From NCBI GenBank assembly GCA_964036155.1, contig OZ038422.1:45345201-45409200 (forward strand): 64,000 bases of DNA. The letters run 5' to 3'. The notes beneath the pieces were generated by a model, which did no database searches, was not told where the DNA came from, and worked only from the letters and a program-made list of their open reading frames with translations. The translations under genes were made by a program, and so were the position numbers. Shown in pieces: positions 34,501 through 47,500 of the stretch; positions within the stretch are counted from its first letter, which is position 1, and the number at the start of each line of letters is the position of its first letter. The stretch is from Diploscapter coronatus. Its lineage: Eukaryota > Nematoda > Chromadorea > Rhabditida > Rhabditidae.

Positions 34501-36400
34501 AAGTGAGTTCGTCTCAGTTTATTATCCCCCTTCTCAATGGCATTATCAGGTCATGAGAGAATGGAGGATAGGTGACCAGAAAAGAGGAATATTGCCCAGA
34601 GGCGCTGACCGAGTCAACTATTCGAGTGAGGAGTAATTGCTGGTGGGCATTATGATCGCACGATTATCTTTGGCAAAGGAATGAATGGGTTTAGCCGCTC
34701 TTGCTAACATTAGATAAGATTTCCGAGATTGTACACTAATTGAGAAGGTCACGTTGTAAGTATTACATTTCCTTCAAATCAGAGCTGTTCAGAATTTTTA
34801 AAATTCGAATTCCGAACAGACATTTTCCAATTGTTACATAAAATCTTTTTTAAAAAAATACAGAGAGATGGAAGGACGCTGAAAATGGGTGCTGATTTTC
34901 TAAATCACCATTATTCTATCTCATTATAACTGAGTAGATGTTTGCTCTGGTAGACTAAATTTGGACTTCGTTTTAAGTTTCAAGTTTAAAATTGTTTGCT
35001 AGTCTACTTAGTTTCTGCTTCGACTTTTCGAGTTTCACTTGTCGCATTCTTGATACTTGCATCCTTACATTATCAGTTGTTCATATGGGTTTTAGCATGA
35101 TCTTACCTCCTACAGTCTTACTGAAAACTAAAGATTCTAGTTGCAAGCTCGATGGAAATACGATTTCTACTTAATCTTTGCAAATGCGAGAATAGCATGT
35201 GTATTGTGTGGGTTGTTGGTATTGTGCATAATCAGCGAGGCTGCGAGGCCAAAAAGGGCGCGCTTTGGAGGAATCGCGAGGGCTGATTGCGCGACACATA
35301 AGGAATGCAAGAATGCAGGGCAGGGCAGGGCCTATCTAGCCCCTTTCCTTCTGCCACTCTCTCCCCTCGCCCTTCTCTCTTCGGATGACCATCGGCACGG
35401 ACCCGACCCGACCTCTATGCTATCCTCCCATCCCAGGGTCCAACCTGTGCACTTCTCAAAAACAATCCGAGGGGTCAGCCAAGGCTAGAAAAGGTGGAGG
35501 GCAAAATCCGAGAGAGTACGAGAATTATGAGGCTACAGAGAAAGGAAAAAAACAGACAGACAGACAGACATACGGCTCAACCGAGGGCAGCATGATGTCA
35601 TATACGGTTGGGGCGAAAACAATTTCGTAACCAGATATTCGGATATTTTAGCCGCCGCTAATAGGCGATTTGGTATCAGGATTGGGGGGGGGGGCTTACC
35701 GGGATGAATGCGAAGGCGATCTGGAAGGAATAGGCGACGAATTGCACGGGGACAAGCTGCTTGTTTCATTGCCCGAATCTCTGAAATCACGATTTCATTG
35801 GAATTTATTTGTTAGTTTGACTGACCTGTCCTCCACAATTTGCTGCAGATGAGATTTGATATGAGATAGTTGATCGAATGCAGTGGATGAGCTTGGAACT
35901 AAATATCAACTTTTTAAAATCTTAGTCAGAAATCCATATACCTTGATTCAATGGGGGCGGTTGCGGAATGTTACAACTGTTTGGAATGGAAGTGATCGAA
36001 TTCTGCAGCTGTTGCTGAGCTGCTAGAGTGGCTGCTTGTTGTTGTGCCAGAAAGAGTGAAGCAGGGAAGGCGACTTCTGCTGGAGGGAAGAAACCATTCG
36101 TGAATGGCTAAAATAATTAAATTTAGTGATCTATTAAAAAATAAGGTTAGAATTCGACTTTCGCATTAGATCAGTGATGTAGAAAGCAAGAAATCAACAA
36201 AATCTTACTTGGAACATTGGGAAGATGTGATTTGGCAGCAGTCGTTGAATTCCTAATCCAGGAAGCTTCGGAATTTGCGGTGGATTCGTCGCCATTGGCT
36301 CGGATTCTGTTGACGTGCCGGGTTCAGAGTCCCGTCTCGGATTCGACGTATCCATTGGAACTTCTTGTTTTGGCTCAACCTTGACGAATGCAGATGACAT
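31557..36400 (-). CDS. Nuclear hormone receptor with RAR-like DNA-binding domain
   Basis: Ligand-regulated type zinc-finger transcription factor. Exons checked by phase: 36209-36400, 35942-36107, 35826-35898, 35700-35780, 34034-34241, 33732-33989, 33505-33684, 33335-33461, 33148-33284, 32900-33061, 32743-32850, 32544-32699, then one from 32243. The N-terminus (about 390 residues) is Q/S/P-rich and holds YNINNILH. The DBD (about residues 400-475) has all eight zinc cysteines: CAVC...LSCEGC and [13 protein letters not shown]...[12 protein letters not shown]. The P-box is CEGCKG. The extension reads [16 protein letters not shown], like the RAR A-box. The LBD includes [17 protein letters not shown] and [17 protein letters not shown]. 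The 3' end is uncertain: either a stop at 32046 or splicing (32084 to about 31642) to a final exon ending at 31557. About 670 residues. Confidence 0.85.
34242..35699 (-). other. Large receptor intron with a GC-rich patch
   Basis: 1.46 kb intron of the nuclear receptor, much longer than its other introns. Bases 35200-35480 are notably GC-rich with CpGs and GGGCAGGGCAGGGCC-type motifs, followed by a (CAGA)n run near 35555 and an 11-base G tract at 35683-35693 next to the splice donor. It could hold an internal promoter; no separate gene is supported. Confidence 0.45.
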
Positions 36401-37809
36401 TGTGGAAGGAAATCGATATGATAGAAGGAAGAGTTCACCGGAATATCAAATGGGATTATTTACAGGTTAGCAATGGCATTCGTTCACAGTCCTCTCCACT
36501 AGCCCAGACCTGAGACCCACAGAGTGTTAGGTTAGGACTGTTTTCGTGGTCCCCCAGCTAGCTAGTTAGACCTCTTTTGAGGTTGGGATATTGCGCAACG
36601 AGCGGGAAAAATGGGGAAGGGGAGAGAGGTAAGAGAGAGGGGCGGGGCCTAGGAAATCCATTGGAATGGCAGAATGACCTGTGGATCTGAGATATGAAAG
36701 GGGGAGAAGGCACTGCTACACTCATTCGCGGGAACAGTCCATCGGGTCATCTAAGGACATCGCAAGGAGCAAACAAAATTTTGGAGACCGAAAAACCCTT
36801 CTTTTTTCAGAGTTGGCCAATAAAAGTTATGAGAAGCTGTTAGTTCGAAGCGATTCTGAACTTACCAAAATCAAAGTAGAATGAAATTTTCTGAAATCGT
36901 AGCCCCACCTCATCTGAGACTTGAACAGTGAAATTTACTGACCATCAGCTTATTGGATATTGTTTCTTGCAGGTCTTCTTAAGAAAGTTTGAACTCCCTT
37001 TCTGCCTGCAAGCGAATCTTTGACATGAGCAAGATAGCACACGATGCCAGAATCGCTCTGCTCTCTAATTTGGTGCTAATCATTCAAATCATTAGACTTT
37101 CAAGTGTCAAAGAATTCCATTGTTCTGTCCGAAATCGTCCCTTTCGATGAGGCCAATTCACCCCTGTTCACCTTTTTTACACCTCCGTTTTCAAATCAAC
37201 CTCATCCCAATTCCAACAGACGTCTTCAGCAATCTACTCTATCTAGAAATCTTTATTACTTGGAATAAATTGGAAAACAAAGATGAATATGAAAATTGAG
37301 ATCAAATTGTATCAGAAATCGATAACCCGCAATTTCAAGGAACATTTTCTAATGTAAAATCTCCAAAAATCCCCATAACAATGTGTAGAATTTTAGAGGT
37401 AAGTGAACTATTATTGAAAAGTCGACTGCATACACGATAGAGAACTAATTATTGTTTTTCTGGCAAGATTTTTGGCTGACGATTATTATTTCTTGCTCTA
37501 CAGATTGATGCAAAACGATGAAGATAAAGCAGAAGGATTTCAAACATCCCGCAAATTGATCAGAGAATTTTTAAGCTCGACAATATTCATATGAATTGTT
37601 GATATCGGCACTCTTAATGGAGCATGGAATAGTTGTTTTCAACAATCGGATGATGCTTTGCTATTATTGTTCTCGAAAAATTCGAAAATTTGAAATTCTG
37701 CTGTCACCATCTAGTAGAATGTAACGAGAGAGGAGCAGAACTTCTTATATTTTTCAATTTTTCGAACCCAGCAAATTTTCACGACCGATTATTCTTCTAC
37801 TAAATCCAT
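36401..37809. promoter_or_regulatory. Receptor upstream region with GC box
   Basis: 1.4 kb between the receptor start and the next gene. GGGGCGGGGCC at 36639-36649, about 240 bases upstream of the receptor ATG, is a perfect Sp1/KLF-type GC box within a purine-rich patch. The rest is AT-rich with no supported gene. Confidence 0.45.
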
Positions 37810-40800
37810 CTACAATGATACACCATTTGTATCAGCTTCATCGTCCTCGCAATATTTCGCGACGAGACGATCACAGCAACGGAATGTCGTCACTACCAGA
37901 AAGGAATAGAATAATAGCAGAATGTCTGAATTTGCGACTCATAGACTTTTTTTTTTTTAATTTGGCAGATACATACCGACAGCAAACGCGATCAAAAGTG
38001 AGTGCACCAAAATAGATGAATCCATCTGATCGACCATACAATACAAAACTAGTGACAGCACTGCCATAGTTATGCTGAAATAGAATACGAATAAATAGTC
38101 TTCAAATTCGAAGTTTACCTAATCAAGAATCCGATAACCAGACAAACGAAATCCATCACAACGTGAGAAATGAATAGACACCAGCGAGGAGTACAAAGGC
38201 CAAATGTGAATGGAATCAGACAGATCAGTTGAAAGCAGCACCAAATATCGAACAGAGTTCGCATTATGCAAGTTGCTGATGCTCCGAATGAATCTAATTG
38301 TGCCTAAAGATTATAATTTTGATTTATAAAAGCTGGACTCCATCTGTGATTCAGTTTTTTTGATATCAACATTAATGCCAGTCTATCAGTTTCATAAAAT
38401 TACACTTGTGTGTTATGAGTTCTTACTTTGAAATCGATGGGAGCATTGAGATCATCGAAAGTCATCGGGGTGGTCTCCTGGTCATGTCTCATTGGTGTTC
38501 TCGTCGGTTGATTTGCAGGGTTGGTCCAAACAGTTTCAGTGAGTGAATCTCTGGGCAGCGGGTATGCTGGTTTGCGAGTCATAAAGTCTTCCGGTCTGTT
38601 GTGCCATCGCTGAGTTGGCGGATTTCGACGAGCCTCATCTTCTTCTTCGATCAGGCGTTCCGTGCTCTGAAGTAAAAAAGATCCTTTTTTAAATGATGGC
38701 ATATTGAGTGACGAAATATTATGAGAAGGACATTACATCATTTTTTAAACATTATCAAATGTTTAATTATTCTAAAAAAATATTCATTCTAACCGATCTA
38801 TGCCCAGGCGATTCGAGAATTTCCGGTCTGTATGGATGTCCATATTCCACTTCCACTTCCTTTTCAGGCTCAAATTGTCCATTTCCATTCCTGTCTACCT
38901 TGTTTTCGATCTCCACCGATCCATCCATCGACCATTCATCTTCGTCTTCAGATTCTTTCGAATCCTTCCACCAGTCATCTTCATCTGGTTTTTTTCTTCC
39001 CCCATTATTCTTCGAGTGATTTGTGTTCGTTTTATCATCGAGAGATGTCAGAGTCGGGTTTGAAGGTTGTGCCTGAAGCATAGATATTTTGAGTCATCGA
39101 ATGGTTGGTTTTGTTTTTGTTTTTAAATTGAAACTTCTATTCATATAAACTTCAACAAAACGGGATATATTTTGGATTTTATCACCTTAGTTCCGTTCGC
39201 TTTCGGCTGAGTTACTTCTGTCGTCTTCGGCATCGTCAGCGTCGTATAATTGAGTTCATTCAAGTCCCACATCATCTTGATCTCTTCTGAAAGTCGAATG
39301 CCAGAATCTGTTTTGTTCTTATTCTTCTTTCGTCCTCCTTTCGGCTTCTTTGAGGCCTTCTGCATCGGGTAGCCGCGAATTTCACCTGAACTTTAGTTTA
39401 TCAAAATTTCCTTCATAATATATTTTTCCATACCTTGATTGGTGAAATTCTCGTCGAGAGGATCAATAACTCCCCCAAGAAAATCACTTCGATGCGGTCG
39501 TGAGGTTGTGGTTGCATCGGGATCGAGCACATCTTGTGGAGGTGAAAACAGATGGCGAGGACCCTTCGTGGACTGCGTCGGAGCTAAAATTTTCAAGAAT
39601 AATCTCAATCAAAGCAACAAATAATTCTATTTTGAAAATTGGAATCAATGAAAATCTTTTGAGAATACTCTGTATCAGGACGAAGTCAGAATTTTGACAG
39701 AAAATGATTGTGAGAATTTACATTGTCTGATAATGAATCTTTTATTTTCACTCATTAGAGAAACTCTTTAATGGTGCTCTTTATTGAAGGGGGTTTACCT
39801 TGCGTGGTAGGCTCGAAATCTTCACCGATCTGATTGTTCTCGAGGTTCTTGTTCTTCTTCCTACCTAGTCCTTTCTTGTTTTTATCCTTCTTCCGACCTT
39901 TTCCTTTGCCCTTCTTCCTCTTTTCTCCGTCTACATTTTCATCTGGGGCTGATCTCGTCGTCAGAAGTGGAGATTCATCGTGTCGAGATCGAATTTTTGA
40001 AACATAAACTCGAGGAGCTGAGCCAATGTCGATCTTCAAAAATTACATCATTTTTAACGATGATTTGTGGTAGTCTTCATTTAACGAAGAGACGGCTTGA
40101 CGGGCTATGCAATGACGGAGTGATTTTTAGCATTAGACCGAATGACGTTCTGTCAAATGTCTAGGTGTTTATTTGTTCCAAGAAACACTTCAATATTTAA
40201 CAAAACATGGTTTGTCACTTCGTCAAATGGTTGTTGCAAATGTCTCGCTTACCTCAACAAACTCTTCATCTTCCCCTCCAACGTTTTCAATTCGATTCCG
40301 TATCGTTTTCATCCTGAAAAATTGCAATTATCAATGTTTGATTTATTCCCTCTTCCTATAGCTCAATTCTTGCAATTGAAAAATGCTCAAGAAATATGAG
40401 CTACATATTGCATGGCTGATTTATTTGCGCTAAAAATATGACGGAATGCAACAAAAATCTAGTGATCTTTCGAACTGTTCTGGAAGGTCTATAGATGGAA
40501 ACTCTAAAGAATTGAGACCCCAGATATACTCGCAATTCTAATTTCGACTCTTAGGCATTTTTGACCTCGGTATTCCTATTCCAGCTCTGATTCTGGGCCG
40601 TAAAAATTTAACTACAACTACAACTCGGAATGTTCAAAATCAAAACTCCGACAGTCCACGACTTTTCACCAATTTTAATGGGACTTTTAAAAGTAGTAAA
40701 AATTACCTAATCGTTCCCTGCTTTCCATCGGCTATCGGCACAATCTGTGTGTTGGTCAAAGTGACGATCGTTGTGGCCGGTGTGTGTTTTCTTTCATTGC

Positions 40801-41560
40801 TTTCATCCTCCTCCTCCTCTTCGTCGTCTATCTTCTTGAATCCGCCTCCAAACAGAGGTCGTTTCTTCTTGGCCCGTTCCCTCTGAAATCAAATTAGAGC
40901 CGATTTGCATGCCTATTGATTTGATACTTGTTCAATAATATCTGGGTCGTCACTTTCATCAGCATTCTCCAATGTCATTACCCGAGGCGGCAGATTCTCG
41001 AAGTCATCGAAGCTAAACAAAATTTATTTTAAATTGTTAAGGAAATCTGCATTGCTATTTTTCAAATCAAAACTACGTGAATTTACGTAGATATATTGTT
41101 ATTTGGCTTTAATTCGACTTACTCTATCGAGAATCGTTTCTTCCGGATGTGCAGCTGTTCGGATTCTTCCAAAATAGGCGACACAATTGCGCATCGAAAG
41201 TCGAATGTGTTGAATTCTGCAACGATTTCGTATTCGTTGGAATTTTTAATTGTTTATTTGCAACCTCGATAGAGCCAAATCGAGAAAACTAGTGCTTTGA
41301 AAAATACTATCGCAGTTAGAAGTGGAGTCAAAGGGCATCCAAATAAGCGGCGGTGTTTCCTGAAATCATAAGGCTATGAAAAATACTGCATAACAACTGT
41401 TTTCTTCATAGCAAAACTGAGATTTTTTCTAACCATATAAAAATCGCATAAATCTGTACCTATTATGTCTAAGAATCGCTCCAGCTTTGATATCAATGAT
41501 CTGTTGCCTCCCAATAGGAGCAGTGGGCAAATCTGCAGGCAGAGGAGATGGAGACTTCAT
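37810..41560 (-). CDS. Unrecognised multi-pass membrane protein with charged GRKK-repeat region
   Basis: Starts MKSPSPLPADLPTAPIGRQQ; about residue 45 enters one hydrophobic helix (PLTPLLTAIVFFKALVFSIW). It continues with FNTFDFRCAIVSPILEESEQ, an acidic patch (DDEEEEEDESNERK), IRNRIENVGGEDEEFVE, and a Lys/Arg-rich part with repeated GRKK units (GKGRKKDKNKKGLGRKKNKN; later GGRKKNKNKTD and GGRKKPDEDDWW). Acidic and proline-rich exons follow. The C-terminal 100 residues hold about three or four more helices (LFDIWCCFQLICLIPFTFGL, WCLFISHVVMDFVCLVIGFL, ITMAVLSLVLYCMV). A last small exon ends CEDDEADTNGVSL at 37810 and joins in phase. About 13-14 exons, roughly 800 residues. I recognise no family. 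The charged block is probably one long loop between the first helix and the C-terminal bundle. Confidence 0.7.
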
Positions 41561-44500
41561 TTTCCACTTCGCCGTCACGTCGTCCAAACTTCAGAAGCCA
41601 TGTTGATGTCGTATCACTAAACATAGAACTATACAGCAATTCGAAGGAAAGTTCGATGAAACGACGAAAATGACTGCGGTGAACACTTTATTAGTGGAGG
41701 CTATGAAATTGCAATAAAATATTATGGGAAAAAAATGAAAAGGAAGACAGAGAAGAGATGGAAAGGGAAAGAGATATTGAAATTTCGCACGCACAAAGAG
41801 CATTGTGCTTGAAGAAGTGCTGAAATTGGGACGAGGAAGAGTCAAATTAGGAAAAAATTCGAGGAAATCGAAGATTTAGCAAACATATTGCTAGTTACGC
41901 AATGGTCTCAATTGATTCAGTGGTCAAATTTTGCATAACTAGGTCACAGTTCTCGAAATAATACATTGAATTCTCACAAATAACAGCTCATAGTTATTGA
42001 GTTTGCGTAACGGGCGAATAATAGAGAACCGACAAAAATGAGTGAAGAGGTCCGGTTCTCTCATTTTCTACCCCTAGACATTTTTCGATTCGATATTTGG
42101 TATTTCCCAACGAAAACTGCCTTGCTCTCTGCAGGTGTGACAATGAAAATTTCGATTTGAATTCAAAGAATTATTTGGGAAAAATATCTGATATCGCAAA
42201 ACCATATTTGAGCCGTGCAATGCAATGAAATGATAAAGAATGGCAAAACTTGGCAAATACGTTACAATATGAAATATTCACGAATGAAATGTAGCCATGA
42301 CAAATGCCAAATGGACAGATTACAAGTTGATCTTCATCTTCATCCTGTCATTGAATTGCATAATGCGGCAAATTCATTGACATTGAAGTTCCAATTCATA
42401 TCCAAAAGGGTCATCGACAAATTGACTGCATTGCAACAATAAAATAACGAAGAAGAAGAAGGAAGAGAATTACGACAGAAAATTTGCGAAATGAAGACAA
42501 AGTGGAGCGGAAAACAACAAGAAAAAGACGTTCGGATGCAAATTGAAGAGACTGAGGGGGAAATATGACTTTGAATGGATTCGGAGAGTTAGAGACAATT
42601 CAACGAGGTCCACACCTGTTAGTTATTGGAGACTGAACAACAACATTCTTCCACTCCTTTCCTGCCTTCGCTACCCTCTTCCCATTTTGTCCGACTCTGA
42701 ACTAACTTATCTCATGCTTCGATGATCGGATACAATAAGTCAGGACGACGAACAAGATGGAGAAAAGTAAAGAGAAAAAGAAAGAGAATGGGGTAGAAAG
42801 GAGCGGTCAAACGAATTGAGGAAAATGGACATGAAACTGGTAAGCTCATTCAAGAATGCAGAATAGGTCAAACTTGAAATTTCGAATTTTAAAGTCAAAT
42901 GAAATTTCGCAAGTAAATTTGCCATATTTCACACGAGAAAAACGAGAAAATGAAGGTCAAGAGCTACTGTTACGTTATTCTTGAATGGAAACTAATGTTG
43001 AAATCTTCAATTACTGTATTTCGACATTAAGAAGAATCTGATTCAGATCGTTGAAAGTTAGAAGATAAGTCTCAGATTTGGGGAATTCACTGCAAGAGGT
43101 TCTAGAGCCGAAGGCACACAGAGATTGACTTACCATAAAGAGAGAGATGGAGAGAAAGAAATACGAGAGAGCCTTGTGAATTTGGCAGAAAGTGGGAAGT
43201 GCTTGAAGGAATGAGAAGAAGAAGGGAAGAAAAGGAAAGAAAGAGAATACGAGTCGGAACGAAGAATGAAGAACAACCATATGGCCAGGCGGTCAGATCC
43301 AGGAGGAGTGAATTCTTTCAGAAAGAACTTTCTGGGAAAAGCTAACACCAGGTCTGGCCATTGGCAATGTATTTTAACATGTAGGATACATGCACTGATT
43401 TTGAAAAATCAGACAGGTACAGGTAATCACAAATATGATCTTCGATACCTGTGAACATCCGCGATGAAGTACTGACAAAAGAGCGAATCGTAGTTTGAGA
43501 TAGGAGAACAAATAGATACCGAAATCTTTAGAAAAGAATGCTATGTCAATAACTAAAACACAATTTGTAGAAACTCTGAAACTTCTGCTAGAAAACTGAT
43601 ACAAATTACGGAAGACTTTATCATTTTTCGTCCAATTACTGTTAGACGCTAGAAGAGTAAATATTGCCGAGAAACATAAGTAGAGAAAATCATATTGTTT
43701 CACGCAATAATAATTAATTGATAATTTACGATGCAAAAAATGTCTCTCCTAAATCAAGAAGGAAGAAGAGAAAGTGTTGTTGCGTTTGATATTCTGCCTG
43801 CTTTTACCCTGCAACCGTTGACATGCAGCCATTCTTCTGACTCTGATTAGATAATTGATTAATCGGTTAAAATGCCTTTTCTCGCTATTTTATCGTTTCG
43901 CCTGTAGTTTTCGCATACTTTGCCTTTCTCTCTCGAAGGGCATCGCATTTACAGCTAAAATTATCGTGTTCAGATAGCGGAAAATGGGAGAATTTAGCTG
44001 AAAATAGGTCTTTTGGAAAGTTCACCTAATTTGAGGGAAAATGTCGTTAATTAGAAGGAAGCATGTGGCTGAATTTTGCAAGAACCCAAAGATATGACAC
44101 TCAAAAAATCCACACTATTTGTAGATAGAATGATAATAATCAAGTGAAAAGTGATTTTTCCAAGAATCATAAAATGTGATAACAGTTTGGTAAACTCTTA
44201 CTTTTTAGTGTCGAAGAATACAGAGATGTGGAGTGGTTTTCAGTTGGCTGCAATAGTGCGGCAGATCAGCCGGCAATTGACGGCATTATTGTGCCGTGCA
44301 AAGTGATGCGATGCATGAATGAAACAATTGAATACGCGAATGCATTAATGAAGAGAGGAGAAAATAGAAGAACAAAGTAGAGCCGGAAATGGAAGGACTT
44401 CTGAAGAAGAATGGTGGGCTGTTCAGGGGTAAATCCAACAAGAAGTTCAAGAGAATATTGAAAAATTTGAGATAATCTAAAATGATCTACTGAAAAACTA

Positions 44501-47500
44501 GAAAATTCAATGCCGATAGCTTATTGACCATCAAAAATGAAGACAAATTTATCAATAACCATGCTATTTTATAACTTTGAATTTTATAACGTTCTTTCGA
44601 AGATCATAAAAATTTCGACTCGATGAAACTCTCCATAAAGTTTTGTCGTTGCGTCGCGATAAATTAGTTCCATGAAAAATGAAGAGACATAAAGTGGGAT
44701 GTTCCAACTTAGAAACAGGCGAATTAGAGACAGCAAAGGGCTTGATTCGAGCAAGAGAAAGGAATTCATCCACTAATTAATTTGCGACAGCTATTTTCGA
44801 CGGAGATTTTTCATCCGACAAATAATAAGCCATAAAAAAATGACTAAGAGGAAATTATTTATTATCGGCCTAAAAAAGCTGGAAAGTGGACAATTATGAC
44901 TTGTCGAGCAACATTCTAGCAGTCAGTCTACATCCATAAAAGTGGGATAAGAGATCAGAATAAAAGATGAACGGAAAATGACAGAGAAGTTCGTTCATTG
45001 TTGAAAATAATAGCCAAGATTAAATGTTTAATTAATTCTAAATCGAACTGAGGCTCTTATCTTCACTATTCCGGTATTTGAACCGTGTCATCAAGAAAAT
45101 AACGAAATGATGAATGAAAAATTAACTTTAAAATTGTTCAAGTCAAAGTAAATTTTATCCATCCTCGATTTAGAAAAATCAGCATAAATTTTGCCGAGGA
45201 ACGTAGAAAATACCACATGTACTTGTTGCCCTGTACACGTTTCCCTGCCCAGTCCAAACCACCCCGAGAAAGGAGACCCGGCTGCTCTTTTCTCATTTCT
45301 CGCTCCAACCGATTACCGTATCGAATTTCATCCTTCAGGCGAATGCTTCCCCTTTCTGCCAAATGCTAAATGACTCGGCTCACTTTCCTTTCCTTCTCTT
45401 TTGGCTCTAAATGGCCTCTTCAAAACATAGCCGTGTAAACAGCGCATGAAAATGTCGAAAAACATTCCTAATTTCAGAGTTTGAAAGATGATCTTCGCGA
45501 TACTTCAAAAGGAATATCACAATTCTCGCAACTTTAACATAATTTATTGCGCTCAACTTGGATTAATTAAAAAATTATAATCGTATACCATGAAGAAAGA
45601 ATGCAGAAATAATTTTTCTCTTACGATCATTCAACTTCTCCTAATCCTACATGACATTTCATCACACTGAGAGTATAGCATTTGCAAGGTGTATTTCAGC
45701 AAGAAAGATAATTAATGATAATTTTATCATCCTCTATCTAGCTACCAAATTTAGGAGTGTTTCAGATGGCACTTCTTATGAATAAAATGTGTAAAGTTTG
45801 ACAAGTCCACTTTTTGATGATAAGTGTAATTCACTCAAAAATTCACGCCAATTGACTCGACAAAAAGTGTCGGACTTTTGACAGAAGCAGCCGAAATTGA
45901 ATGGGGAAAGTGCTCGATTCATTCTACCAAAAATAGTCAAATGGAAAGAGAAAGGGAGGTAAGCGTGAGATGCAGAGTTATTCAGAGGATAAGTAGAGGG
46001 AAAACGAAGCAGGGAAAGGAAAGAAAGGACTCGGATAAGCGAGCTATTCGGGCAGATTATAATGTGACGCTTCGCAACAAGCTAGGAAAAACGATTATTT
46101 TATTATGAGATGGTCAATTTGCCGAAATCTGCAGATTAGACGAGATTATCCATGTCTATATCGCTTTCAAAATATCATTAATGATACAAGAACCTTTGTC
46201 CAAAGTCAGACTCGTACAAAATTTTTATTTGAGAAATTTCAAAGATGAAGATAAAATGTTAATCTAAAGAGTCTTAAACTCGAAGCCAATGGTTAAACTG
46301 GTCATAACTTCTCGAAATTAAAATTTATTTTAAAATTAAGGATAAATTAAATGTTTAGACTCACTCTCTCTCACTCTCACTAAATTTCTTTTAAAGTTGG
46401 AGTACCTCATTTAGGATGATATGTTCACATTATTCCCTATCTATCTAAAGTGCCTAATTCATTAATTGCAGTCCTTTGCTTTTGACCACTGGACTCCACG
46501 AAATTAGCTAAATTTCAAGAGAATCAATAGAGCCCGCTTTTGCATAAAACGAATATTTGTGATTATTTAGAAGAAAATAAATTTTAACTTATTTCGAAAG
46601 GAAAAATGAGAAGAAATGAAAACATCTGCAAGAATTCGTAAATTTCAGCACTTTGTAAGGTCATAAATGTCTGATTCAAAACAGATGCAAAATTCGAAAG
46701 GAAAATCAACTGTTCAAAAATTGCAATGAACATTCACTCTCGAGAGAGATCAAGGCGAGATTTTGTGGATTCACCACAAAAAATGTCTGCTCAACGATAA
46801 ATCAAACAAATGACTGGTTTGCAAATCTCGTCTCAAGTCATTTGCAATTATTGCAACGAATGAAGATATCATGAAAATAAAACTAAATTTATAAAAAGAA
46901 AATGAAGATGTTTTATTAGCATAAAAATGAATGAAATGTAAAATATATAATACAAATCTAAATATTCAGCCAAAACCATAATCTTTTCAGATTTTTGAAA
47001 GTAATCCTCAAATATCTTTATCGTATTTTCTAAAAATATTAGTGATCTTTCACAACTCAAATAGGTGAGTACCTAGAAAAAAACGACGAGTGTGTATGAT
47101 GTACTATCATCTCACAATTGCAGTTATGTGTACATTCTTTGTTTTCTCTCCTCTTCGCTTGTTATAATGCAATCTGAGGGCGTCTCCTTCTTTCCATACA
47201 CGGACCCCTGCCTTGCAGAGCTTCTTGTAACCTGATATACTTCTGCTTTCCTTCTTCCATATTCTCATCCCCTTCCAAAGCCTATCCCCTTTTTTACTTT
47301 CAAAGATTATTTACAGAAAAAAGATTAGAGTTTCAAGTTGGTCGAAATTTTCGGGAATCGTCTAATTGAAAAAGAAGTCGGAGAATTTGACCTTCGGCAT
47401 CGAATTAGAAGAATCGAGTTTAGAGCCTGGATCACATTCCTACTTACATTTCGTTTATTTTCATTGGATGATCTTCTTATTCTTCTTATCGCTGAAGTTT

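Noticed and set aside
35141..35488. 115-codon + strand frame in the GC-rich receptor intron
   Set aside because: GC-rich patches lack stop codons by composition; no domain, and it lies antisense within the receptor intron.
42215..42560. + strand frame with one stop, Lys/Glu-rich, coiled-coil-like
   Set aside because: Lies in the purine-rich block, where GA-rich DNA automatically reads as K/E/R; no splice signals or homology support it.
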